Source of the DNA: DATLGB01 sp038258425
Lineage (GTDB): Bacteria > Actinomycetota > Thermoleophilia > Solirubrobacterales > Solirubrobacteraceae
Length of the DNA: 64,000 bases
Direction of reading: 5' to 3'
NCBI GenBank assembly: GCA_038258425.1
Contig: JBBSPV010000019.1
Span: 4,362 to 68,361 of the forward strand
The notes under the pieces were generated by a model. That model did no database searches, was not told the origin of the DNA, and worked only from the letters and a program-made list of their open reading frames with translations. The translations under genes and the position numbers were made by a program. Each line of letters opens with the position of its first letter. Within the stretch, counting starts at the first letter, position 1. Shown here piece after piece: positions 25,007 through 31,913 of the stretch.

Positions 25007-25548
25007 ACGACGTCGGCGCCGGCCGCCGCGTACCGGCGCGCGCGCTCGAGGCCCGCCTCGAGCTCCAGCCCGCGCAGGTGGACGTCGACGCGGGCGTTGA
25101 GCACGAGGTCGACGCCCGCGGCCCGTCCCGCGCCCTTGACCGCGGCCAGGCGGTCGGCGTGGCGGCCGGCGTCCACCAGGCGTCGATCGGGGCTCGCGTG
25201 GTCGGAGTCCTCGAGGTTGAGCCCGACGGCGCCGGCGGCGAGCAGGCCCTCGACGAGGGCGGCCGGCTCGAGGCCGTAGCCCGCCTCGAGGTCGGCGGTC
25301 ACCGGCACGTCGACCGCGGAGGCGATGGCGGCGACCGCCGCGAGCATCGCCGCCGGGGGCGTGCGCTCCCCGTCCGCGTAGCCGAGCGCCGCGCTCACGC
25401 CGCTGGAGGTCGTCGCGAGCGCCGGGTGCCCGAGGCCGGCCAGCGCGCGGGCGCTCGCCGCGTCCCAGGCGTTGGGGAGCACGAGCAGGCCGGGCGCCTC
25501 GTGCAGTTCGCGCAGCCGGCGGGCGCGCTCGGCGAGGGCGTCGCTCAC
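24769..25548 (-). CDS. PEP mutase/isocitrate lyase-family enzyme
   Basis: A 259-residue alpha/beta-barrel protein. Typical blocks are LVLPNAWDAASARALAGLG, then ATTSSGVSAALGY, VTADLEAGYG with the metal-binding Asp/Glu, and GLNLEDSD. The KKCGH loop of true isocitrate lyase is absent, so it is a carboxyvinyl-phosphonate mutase/oxaloacetate-decarboxylase-like member. GTG 25548 overlaps the stop of the transporter's binding-protein gene (GTGA), placing it last in a TPP-riboswitch operon; a role in thiamine-precursor or pyrimidine-fragment metabolism is possible but unproven. The last 16 residues (HPWAADTRRYSPASPL) look like an added tail and overlap the convergent alkA. Confidence 0.75.
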   Translation of the reverse strand: MSDALAERARRLRELHEAPGLLVLPNAWDAASARALAGLGHPALATTSSGVSAALGYADGERTPPAAMLAAVAAIASAVDVPVTADLEAGYGLEPAALVEGLLAAGAVGLNLEDSDHASPDRRLVDAGRHADRLAAVKGAGRAAGVDLVLNARVDVHLRGLELEAGLERARRYAAAGADVVYPIAAPAATLARWVAEAGAPVNALLVDDGPSPAELAELGVRRATFGGGLFDRALAAAVSHPWAADTRRYSPASPLQGS

Positions 25549-26579
25549 GGCTGCGTCTTCTCCGGCAGGCCTTGGCCGGGCAGGAACTCGTTGGTGACGG
25601 GATCGGCGTTGACCGGGTCGTGCTGGATGAGCCCGTTGCGGAGCATCCACTGGCCGTAGCGGTCCCAGGCGCCCGGGTCCATGAAGCCGTACGGCGCCTT
25701 CGGGTTGCGCGGGACGTACGCCGGCAAGGTCGCCTTGACCGCCGCGAGCTGCAGCTTGGGGTCCAGGTCGCGGTTGGCCTCCACGAGGGCGTCCACGGCG
25801 GCCTGCGGGTCGCGCCGCACCCGCGCCGTGCCGCGCGCGAGGGCCTGGAAGAAGCGCCGGATCCGCGACGCCTCCGCCGGCGTGAGCGAGGTGCGGCGGG
25901 CGGCGAGGACGAGCTCGTCGTAGGTCGGCACGCCGAGGTCGTCGACACGCAGGACGGTCGGGTCCTTCCTGCGCTGTGCGAGGTCGATGCCCTCGTAGTT
26001 CCAGAACGCGCCGAGCGTCGCGTCGACGCGCTTGGAGACCATCGCCGGCACGAGGTTGAAGCCGACGTCGACGCGCTTGACGCTGCCCGCCGGGACGTTG
26101 GCCCGCTTCAGGATCGTGTCGAGGTAGGCCGCCTGATAGGGGATGCCGGCGGTGCCGACCGTCTTGCCGCGCAGGTCGCCCACGGAGCGCACGCCGCTGC
26201 CCTTGATCGCCATCACCGAGGTCAGGGGGCGGGTGATGAGGGCGCCGACGCCGACGAGATTCGTGCCCTTGTCGCGCGCGAGCAACAGCTCGGGCTCGTA
26301 GGTAACGGCGAGGTCGGCGCGCCTGGCGGCGAGCACCCGCAGCGGGGCGGAGGGATCCGGCGGGGTGAGGATGCGGACGTCCAGGCCGGCCCGGCGGAAC
26401 TCGCCCGACGCCTGGGCCGCGTAGAGGCCGGCGTGGTCGGCGTTCGGGAAGTAGTCGAGCACGACGGTGAACGGCTCGGGCTTGGCACCGCCGCCGGCGG
26501 ACGGCTCGGTCTTCTCGCCGCAGCCGGCGACGAGCAGCGTCAGGACGAGGGCCAGCAGCAGGGTGGGGCGGGCGATCAT
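25545..26579 (-). CDS. thiY: ABC transporter substrate-binding lipoprotein, ThiY/NMT1 type
   Basis: A 344-residue lipoprotein: signal 1-19, lipobox VAGC with Cys20, then the NMT1/THI5-like periplasmic fold (FTVVLDYFPNADHAGLYAAQ at about 38-57). Members bind thiamine precursors such as formyl-aminopyrimidine or HMP; the LDYFPNADHAGLY start and the KTVGTAGIPYQAAYLDTI block are strong family marks. ATG 26579 overlaps the permease stop. Regulation by the upstream TPP riboswitch supports thiamine-precursor import. Unlike ThiY of Bacillus it lacks a fused domain; taurine/aliphatic sulfonate specificity is the alternative but disfavoured by the riboswitch. Confidence 0.85.
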   Translation of the reverse strand: MIARPTLLLALVLTLLVAGCGEKTEPSAGGGAKPEPFTVVLDYFPNADHAGLYAAQASGEFRRAGLDVRILTPPDPSAPLRVLAARRADLAVTYEPELLLARDKGTNLVGVGALITRPLTSVMAIKGSGVRSVGDLRGKTVGTAGIPYQAAYLDTILKRANVPAGSVKRVDVGFNLVPAMVSKRVDATLGAFWNYEGIDLAQRRKDPTVLRVDDLGVPTYDELVLAARRTSLTPAEASRIRRFFQALARGTARVRRDPQAAVDALVEANRDLDPKLQLAAVKATLPAYVPRNPKAPYGFMDPGAWDRYGQWMLRNGLIQHDPVNADPVTNEFLPGQGLPEKTQP

Positions 26580-27322
26580 GGTCCTCCGGGATCGGTGCGG
26601 GGCGCCCACGGGAGCAGGCGGCGCTCGGCGACGGCGAAGAGGCCGTAGAGCGCGACGGCGAGGGCGAAGAGCAGGACCGTGGCGGCGAAGGTCCGGGCCG
26701 ACTCGAGCTGGCCGAGCGAGATGAGCACGACGTGGCCCAGTCCGCGCTCGGAGCCGCTCCACTCCGCGAAGACCGCGCCGATGACCGAGACGGCGGCGGC
26801 CACGCGCAGGCCGGTGAAGGCCTGGGGCAGGGCGGCGGGCGCCTCCAGCAGCCGCAGCCGCTGCCAGGCCGAGGCGTCCATCGAGCGCAGCAGCTGGCGC
26901 TGCTCGGGGTCGACCGCGCGCAGGCCGTCGTAGAGGTTGACCGTCACCGGGAAGAAGCAGACGAGCGCGACGATCGCGACCTTGGGCGCCAGCCCGAAGC
27001 CGAGCAGGAGGATGAGCGGGGCCGCGAGCACGACCACCGGCAGCGCCTGGGACCCCACCACCAGCGGGTGCAGCGTGCGCCGGGCGCCGCGGGAGGCGTG
27101 CATGGCGACGGCGATCAGCACGCCGAGCAGCACCGCCGCCACCAGGCCGAGGACGGCCTCGACCCCCGTCGTCCACAGGTCGTGGCCCAGGGCGCCCGAG
27201 TCGTCGACGAGCGCCCGGGCGACGCTCGTCGGAGCGGGCAGGATGAGCGGATCCACCCAGCCGGCCCGCACAACCGCCTCCCAGGCCCCGAGCAGGACGA
27301 GGACGAGGGCGACGGCCGGCAT
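26576..27322 (-). CDS. thiX: ABC transporter permease, ThiX type
   Basis: A 248-residue BPD-type permease with six hydrophobic helices. The EAA-like loop lies around LRSMDASAWQRLRLLEAPAA (about 155-174), followed by LPQAFTGLRVAAAVSVIGAVFAEW, as in the SsuC/TauC/ThiX group. ATG 27322 was chosen over a long in-frame extension: it overlaps the ATPase stop, and the extension is antisense-like. Middle gene of thiZ-thiX-thiY. Confidence 0.87.
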   Translation of the reverse strand: MPAVALVLVLLGAWEAVVRAGWVDPLILPAPTSVARALVDDSGALGHDLWTTGVEAVLGLVAAVLLGVLIAVAMHASRGARRTLHPLVVGSQALPVVVLAAPLILLLGFGLAPKVAIVALVCFFPVTVNLYDGLRAVDPEQRQLLRSMDASAWQRLRLLEAPAALPQAFTGLRVAAAVSVIGAVFAEWSGSERGLGHVVLISLGQLESARTFAATVLLFALAVALYGLFAVAERRLLPWAPRTDPGGP

Positions 27323-28083
27323 CAGGCGTCGACCCCGAGCACCTGGAGGGCCCGGCCGGTGAGCTCGCCCACGCCGGGGTCGGCGCGGTGGCGGGGCCTG
27401 GGCAGGTCGACCTCGAGCTCGGCGAGGACGCGACCCGGCCGCATGGAGAGCAGCACGACGCGGTCGGCGAGCACGACCGCCTCCTCCACGTCGTGGGTGA
27501 CGAGCAGGGTCGTGCGCGGCTCGTGCTCCAGCGCGTCGCCGAGCCAGCGCTGCAGCTGCACCCGGGTGAGCGCGTCGAGGGCGCCGAACGGCTCGTCCAG
27601 ACACAGGACGGGCCGGCCGGCGAGCAGCGTGCGCAGGAAGGCGACGCGTTGGCGCATGCCGCCCGACAGCGCGGCGGGCCGGGCGTCCTCGAAGCCCGCG
27701 AGGCCGAAGGGCGCGAAGTACGGGCGCGCCGCGGCGCGGGCCTGTGCCCGGGAGTGGCCCGCGACGCGCAGCGCGAGGCCGCCGTTGTCGACCGCCGACA
27801 ACCAGGGCAGCAGCGCATCGCGCTGGGGCATGAGCGCCGCCGGCGGGGCCGCCACCGTCCCGGCGTCGGGGGGCGACAGCCCGCACACGAGCTCAAGCAG
27901 CGTGGACTTCCCGCAACCGCTGGGGCCGACGACCGCGACCGTCTCGCCCTGGCGCACGCGCAGGGACACGCCGCGCAGCGCCTCGACGGGGCCGAAGGCC
28001 TTCGACACGCCGGTGAGGGTGACCTCCGCCGGCACCGGTGCAACGCTTGAGGACTGGGCTGCCACCGCGCTGTCCGCGGTCAC
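27322..28083 (-). CDS. thiZ: ABC transporter ATPase, ThiZ type
   Basis: A 253-residue nucleotide-binding subunit: Walker A GPSGCGKS (53-60), signature LSGGM, Walker B VLCLDEPFGALD and switch His in VTHDVEEAV. It is the SsuB/TauB/ThiZ type. GTG 28083 directly follows the TPP riboswitch whose 3' arm contains the ribosome binding site (see riboswitch). First gene of a four-gene minus-strand operon with 4-base or similar overlaps throughout. Confidence 0.9.
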   Translation of the reverse strand: MTADSAVAAQSSSVAPVPAEVTLTGVSKAFGPVEALRGVSLRVRQGETVAVVGPSGCGKSTLLELVCGLSPPDAGTVAAPPAALMPQRDALLPWLSAVDNGGLALRVAGHSRAQARAAARPYFAPFGLAGFEDARPAALSGGMRQRVAFLRTLLAGRPVLCLDEPFGALDALTRVQLQRWLGDALEHEPRTTLLVTHDVEEAVVLADRVVLLSMRPGRVLAELEVDLPRPRHRADPGVGELTGRALQVLGVDA

Positions 28084-28085
28084 GG

Positions 28086-28178
28086 GACTCCCTTCGCGGG
28101 CATTACCCCACAGGTTCGAAGGGTCAGGTTCCGTCGTGAACCAGTCTCAGCCGGGCGACCGTCCCGGCACCCCTGTTT
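28086..28178 (-). promoter_or_regulatory. TPP riboswitch (THI box) controlling thiZXY
   Basis: Read on the minus strand: GGGGTGCC, then CGGCTGAGA, later ACCCTTCGAACCTG, GGGTAATGCC and GCGAAGGGAG. These are the conserved blocks of the thiamine-pyrophosphate riboswitch in order and spacing. The 3' end (AAGGGAGTCCC) abuts the GTG start of the ATPase by a few bases, and its AGGGAG is the only ribosome binding site available. Ligand binding should therefore block translation directly rather than only terminate transcription. Boundaries are estimated to within several bases. Confidence 0.93.
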
Positions 28179-28226
28179 GCACGCCTGAGCCTAGTACCCG
28201 CCTAGCCGGACGCCGGGGCCGTCGGA

Positions 28227-28916
28227 TCAGCGCTCGTCGGCCTGACGCTGCTCCTCGAGCTTCTCGCGCAGATAGTGCGCCTTGTCGGCGCGGCGCTCCG
28301 CCGTGTGCTCCTCCTCGTCGAGGTCGGCGGCCCGGGCGCGCGCCTGCTCGGCCGCCTCCCGCTCGGCCTGGGCCGCCGCCAGCTCCTCCGGGCTCGGGTG
28401 CTCGTCGTCCATGCCGCGAGCGTATCGCCGCTGCCGATCCGAGCCGGGATCCGGCTCGAGGACGACCACGGGCAGGTTTCGGTCCGTCAGGGCCAGGTAG
28501 TCGTCGACCGGCGGGTACAGCGCGGCGAACGCGCGCCACAGCCGGTCGCGCTCGCGGCCGGTCGCCACACGTGCGACGACTGACTGGCGCGAGCCGTCGA
28601 CCACGACGCTGCCGCGCCCGGCGCTCTCGAGGTTGTGCCACCAGGCCGGAACGCGGTCGGCCCCGCCGTTGGCGGCCACGACCACCAGGCCCGCGTCGTC
28701 CCGCAGGTAGACGACGGGCGTGGCGCGCGGCCGTCCCGTGCGCCGGCCGACCGTCTCGAGGACGAGGACCGGGGCGCCGAACCAGTGGTTCAGGCGCCGG
28801 CCGCCGCTGGCGCGCAGCACGCGCGCGTGCCGCCGGCCCAGGCGGCGCTGCAGCCGCTGCGTCGACGGCGTGAGGTTCGTCGCCCGGGCGAGCAACGTGG
28901 CGGGTCGCAGGCTCAC
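28227..28916 (-). CDS. Deazaflavin (F420)-dependent nitroreductase-family protein with charged C-terminal extension
   Basis: A 229-residue protein. Residues 1-160 are a DDN-type fold: LNHWFGAPVLVLETVGRRTG, PVVYLRDD, VVVAANGGAD, AWWHNLESAG and a late YLALTDRNLPVVVLEP. Such enzymes use F420 or related cofactors with quinones or nitro compounds. The frame continues without stop into about 70 Glu/Ala/Arg-rich residues (from MDDEHPSPEELAAAQ) that resemble a small coiled-coil protein and could be a gene of its own starting at ATG 28412. GTG 28916 overlaps the stop of the hydrolase gene (GTGA). Confidence 0.75.
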   Translation of the reverse strand: MSLRPATLLARATNLTPSTQRLQRRLGRRHARVLRASGGRRLNHWFGAPVLVLETVGRRTGRPRATPVVYLRDDAGLVVVAANGGADRVPAWWHNLESAGRGSVVVDGSRQSVVARVATGRERDRLWRAFAALYPPVDDYLALTDRNLPVVVLEPDPGSDRQRRYARGMDDEHPSPEELAAAQAEREAAEQARARAADLDEEEHTAERRADKAHYLREKLEEQRQADER

Positions 28917-29689
28917 CACGACCACGTGTCGCCCGCGACCGCCGCTCGGGCCGGGAACCCGTACCGCTCGGCCTCCGCCGCGATGGCCCCCGGCACGTCG
29001 GGGTGGGGGCGGTAGTACTCGTCGTGCTCGAGGACCCCGTGGTGGATGGCGATGAGCTCCCGGGCGCCGAGCGCGCGCGCCGCCGCGACGGCCTGCTCGG
29101 GCGTCATCGCCGCGGGGACGTCGGCCGCCGGGCTCATCCACGGGAAGGCGACGCGTGCACCGTTGGCCGGCAGAAAGGCCGCGTCGAACGGGCCATGGCG
29201 CTTCGCGAGCCGCCACCAGGCGCCATGCCAGACGGTGTCCCCGCCGTGGAAGATCTGCGCGGTATCGGAGGCGACGACCCACGAGACCTGTGCGTCGCCC
29301 AAACCGTCGACCGCCTCCACCGCCGTGACGGTGAACGGCCCGAGGACGGCGGACGCTCCGGGCTCGACCCGTCTGAGCGTCAGACCCGCCTCGGCCAGCT
29401 CGCGCTCCGGTCCGTCGACGCTCTCGTGGCCGGGGCCCTCGCCGGGGACGGGACAGAGCACGGGTGCGTGCGGGCGCAGCGCGCCGCCGAGCGTGGGCGG
29501 GTCGGCGTGGTCGCGGTGCAGGTGCGTGAGCAGCGCGGCGTCGAGCGGGCCCTCCGGGGCGAGCAGCTCCGGGCTGGGACCGAGCATCATCCTGACGAAC
29601 GGGCCGGGGTCGCGGAACGGGTCGACGGCGAGGCGGTGCCCGTCGGCCTCGAGCTCGAGCCCGGCCCAGCCGAGCGCGCGGACGCGCAT
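28913..29689 (-). CDS. MBL-fold metal-dependent hydrolase (UlaG/NAPE-PLD-like)
   Basis: A 258-residue metallo-beta-lactamase-fold protein. THLHRDHAD (His56, His58, Asp60, His61) is the zinc motif; FHGGDTVWH and the final AIHHGVLEHDEYY give further metal ligands. The opening ALGWAGLELEADGHRLAVDPF is typical of the UlaG/RNase Z-like group acting on phosphate esters or lipids. ATG 29689 chosen over TTG 29701. Divergent from a TetR gene with an inverted repeat between them, so probably regulated by it. Operon with the nitroreductase. Confidence 0.83.
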   Translation of the reverse strand: MRVRALGWAGLELEADGHRLAVDPFRDPGPFVRMMLGPSPELLAPEGPLDAALLTHLHRDHADPPTLGGALRPHAPVLCPVPGEGPGHESVDGPERELAEAGLTLRRVEPGASAVLGPFTVTAVEAVDGLGDAQVSWVVASDTAQIFHGGDTVWHGAWWRLAKRHGPFDAAFLPANGARVAFPWMSPAADVPAAMTPEQAVAAARALGARELIAIHHGVLEHDEYYRPHPDVPGAIAAEAERYGFPARAAVAGDTWSW

Positions 29690-29736
29690 CACCGTGTGCA
29701 ACTGTCGAGGAGGGACATGCAGCGAGAGTTATAGCG

Positions 29737-29750
29737 CACGATCGTTCGTG
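29737..29750. promoter_or_regulatory. Putative TetR operator between MBL hydrolase and tetR
   Basis: CACGATCGTTCGTG is an imperfect palindrome (12 of 14 positions match its reverse complement) in the 77-bp divergent intergenic region. Position and form fit an autoregulatory TetR operator that would control both directions. Confidence 0.5.
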
Positions 29751-29766
29751 TTGTAAACTGGAGGGT

Positions 29767-30366
29767 ATGCCGAGACGCACCCGAGGCGAGACCGCGCGGA
29801 CGCGCACGACGATCGTCGATCGGGCGGTCAGCGTCGCCTCCACGGACGGCCTCGAGGGCCTGACCATCGGCCGGCTCGCCGAGCAGGTCGGCATGAGCAA
29901 GAGCGGGCTCATCCGGCACTTCGGCACGAAGGAGCACCTGCAGCTCGCAGCGCTCGAGGCGGCGACCGCGCGGTTCACCGGGGAGGTGTGGGACCCCGTC
30001 GCCGAGGAGCCCGGGGGCCTCGTCCGGCTGCGGGCGCTGTGCGCGTCCTGGCTGTCGTACCTGCGCCGCGGCGTCTTCCCGGGCGGGTGCTTCCTCAGCG
30101 CTGCCTCCCTCGAGTTCGACGACCGGCCCGGCCCGATCCGCGACGAGGTCGCCACCACCATGAGGCGGTGGCTCTGGCTGCTCGGCCGCGACGCCGAGCT
30201 CGCACGGGACGCTGGCGAGCTCCCGGCCGACACCGACCCGCGCCAGCTCGCCTTCGAGCTCAACGCCGCGTTCATGGGAGCCAACTGGGCGCACCGCCTC
30301 CTGCGTGACGACGCAGCCCTCGAGCGTGCGCAACGGTCGGTCGACCGCCTGCTCACGGCGGCGTAG
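29767..30366 (+). CDS. TetR/AcrR family transcriptional repressor
   Basis: A 199-residue TetR protein. The DNA-binding part is EGLTIGRLAEQVGMSKSGL followed by HFGTKEHLQLAALEAA (about 37-65), the usual HTH. The ligand domain (ALCASWLSYLRRGVFPGGCFLSAASLEFDDR) is of the TetR_C_33 kind found in small actinobacterial repressors; its Cys-containing motif GGCF is a family mark. ATG 29767 has GGAGGG 2-7 bases upstream. Likely target is the divergent MBL/nitroreductase operon; effector unknown. Confidence 0.88.
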   Translation: MPRRTRGETARTRTTIVDRAVSVASTDGLEGLTIGRLAEQVGMSKSGLIRHFGTKEHLQLAALEAATARFTGEVWDPVAEEPGGLVRLRALCASWLSYLRRGVFPGGCFLSAASLEFDDRPGPIRDEVATTMRRWLWLLGRDAELARDAGELPADTDPRQLAFELNAAFMGANWAHRLLRDDAALERAQRSVDRLLTAA

Positions 30367-30417
30367 CGGTCCGCGTCCGCGGTGGCCACGCACTCGGCGC
30401 CGGTACGGTCTGCCGCC

Positions 30418-31533
30418 ATGGACTGGGCGGCCGAGGGCCTGCTGGACGGCCTCGAGGGCGAGGCGCGGGCCGCGCGGGCCGCGCTGCTCGACGACCTGCT
30501 CGACGCGGGCGTCGGGCTTCAGGAGCTGCGCGCGGCGGTGGCCGAGGACCGGCTCGTCCTGCTGCCCATCGAGCGGGCGCTGCTGTCGCCGCCGCGCTTC
30601 ACGCTCGCCGAGGTCGCGGAACGCGCCGGCGTGCCGGCGGAGCTCGTCGAGCTGCGTCTGCGTGTGATGGGCGTGTCCGTCCCGGAGGACCCGGACGTCG
30701 CGGCGTTCGGCGACGAGGACGTCGAGGCCGCCCGGCGCGCGCTCGCCTACGTCGGCCACGGCATCGACCTCGACGACGCCGGCCGCGTCCTGCGCGTCAT
30801 GTCGGGGGCCATGGCGCGGGCCGCCGAGCCCATGCGCCGCCTGTTCGCCGAGTCCTACCTGCGGGCCGGCGACTCGGAGCCGGACCTCGCCACCCGCTAC
30901 CGCGAGATGGCCGAGGCGCTGATGCCGCTCGCGGCCGCCGACCTCGAGTACCTGCTGCGCCACCACCTGCGCGACTTCGCCCGCCACGACGCCGTCGGGC
31001 TCGCCGAGCGCGCGGCCGGAACCCTGCCCGAGTCCGTCGACGTCGCCGTCGCCTTCGCCGACCTCGTCGGCTTCACCCGGCTCGGCCAGGACGTCCCGGA
31101 GTCGACGCTGACCGACATCGCCGAGCGCCTCGACGTCCTCGCGGGCGAGCGCGTGCGGCGGCCGGCGCGCGTGGTCAAGACGATCGGGGACGCGGTGATG
31201 CTCGTCTCGCCGGACGCCGCGAGCCTCGTCGAGACGGTGCTCGACCTCGTGGACGCCGCCGCGGCCGACGACGATCTGCCGCCTCTGCGGGCCGGCATCG
31301 CGTGGGGCCGCGCCGTCTCGCGGCTCGGTGACTGGTTCGGCACGCCGGTCAACCTCGCCTCGCGCCTGACCGCCCGGGCCCGGTCCGAGTCCGTCCTGGT
31401 CACGCGTGAGCTGGCCGAGGCGCTCGGCGACGCGGCGACGGACTACGCGCTCTCGGAGGCCGGCGCCAAGCGGATCAAGGGGTTCGAGCAGCCGGTGCCG
31501 ACGCTGCGCCTGCGCCGCGCCGGCGCGCGGTGA
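30418..31533 (+). CDS. Class III adenylate cyclase with N-terminal regulatory domain (Rv2212-like)
   Basis: A 371-residue protein: an alpha-helical N-terminal domain (1-190, containing a MerR-like HTH-looking segment TLAEVAERAGVPAELVELRL) and a cyclase homology domain (about 200-365). Metal-binding Asp in VAFADLVGF and GDAVM, the adenine-selecting Lys in VVKTIGDAVM, and Asn/Arg in NLASRL are all present, so it should be active. It resembles the pH- or fatty-acid-controlled mycobacterial cyclases Rv1264/Rv2212. ATG 30418 is chosen over an earlier in-frame start at 30382. No cAMP-target gene is adjacent. Confidence 0.88.
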   Translation: MDWAAEGLLDGLEGEARAARAALLDDLLDAGVGLQELRAAVAEDRLVLLPIERALLSPPRFTLAEVAERAGVPAELVELRLRVMGVSVPEDPDVAAFGDEDVEAARRALAYVGHGIDLDDAGRVLRVMSGAMARAAEPMRRLFAESYLRAGDSEPDLATRYREMAEALMPLAAADLEYLLRHHLRDFARHDAVGLAERAAGTLPESVDVAVAFADLVGFTRLGQDVPESTLTDIAERLDVLAGERVRRPARVVKTIGDAVMLVSPDAASLVETVLDLVDAAAADDDLPPLRAGIAWGRAVSRLGDWFGTPVNLASRLTARARSESVLVTRELAEALGDAATDYALSEAGAKRIKGFEQPVPTLRLRRAGAR

Positions 31534-31732
31534 AGTGGCAGCGTCGCCGGCTGTCCCGAGGGTCCGCGGTCCTCGTGGTGCTGGCGTGACTGCGCTGACC
31601 GTCTCACGATGTACCTGGCCGGTACGGCGGCTGGGGAGAACGTCACCATCCTCCGGGGTGGGCTCTACGTCCTGCTGCCAGCACCTGGCCGAGCGGGCCG
31701 GCGAGGTGCTCGTCATGCACGTCGCTTCGTGG

Positions 31733-31781
31733 CGCAGTCGCCGTGTGGTCGCCCTGGCGACCGGAGCGCGACTGACGCTCG
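31733..31781. repeat. REP-like hairpin repeat, copy 1
   Basis: Nested inverted repeats: outer arms CAGTCGC (31735-31741) / GCGACTG (31768-31774), inner arms GGTCGCC (31747-31753) / GGCGACC (31756-31762) with a CT loop. A 49-bp direct copy with one mismatch lies exactly 73 bp downstream. Both are in the 380-bp gene-free stretch 31534-31913, in which I see no other feature. Confidence 0.65.
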
Positions 31782-31805
31782 ACGCGGGCGCGCAGCGATC
31801 GGAGC

Positions 31806-31854
31806 CGCAGTCGCCGTGCGGTCGCCCTGGCGACCGGAGCGCGACTGACGCTCG
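31806..31854. repeat. REP-like hairpin repeat, copy 2
   Basis: Second copy, outer arms 31808-31814 / 31841-31847 and inner arms 31820-31826 / 31829-31835, differing from copy 1 at one base (C819 for T746 in the linker). Same CAGTCG-GGTCGC-GCGACC-CGACTG architecture occurs near the end of the window. Confidence 0.65.
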
Positions 31855-31913
31855 CCTCGGCGTGCCCCGCCGCGGCTGTCGCTCGCGTCGCGGCGGCTGA
31901 GCCGACCGCCCCC

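Noticed and set aside
24769..25548. True isocitrate lyase of the glyoxylate shunt
   Set aside because: About half the length and no KKCGH catalytic loop; no malate synthase nearby.
31733..31854. Possible CRISPR array
   Set aside because: Only two copies with inverted-repeat hairpins, no regular spacer set and no cas genes.
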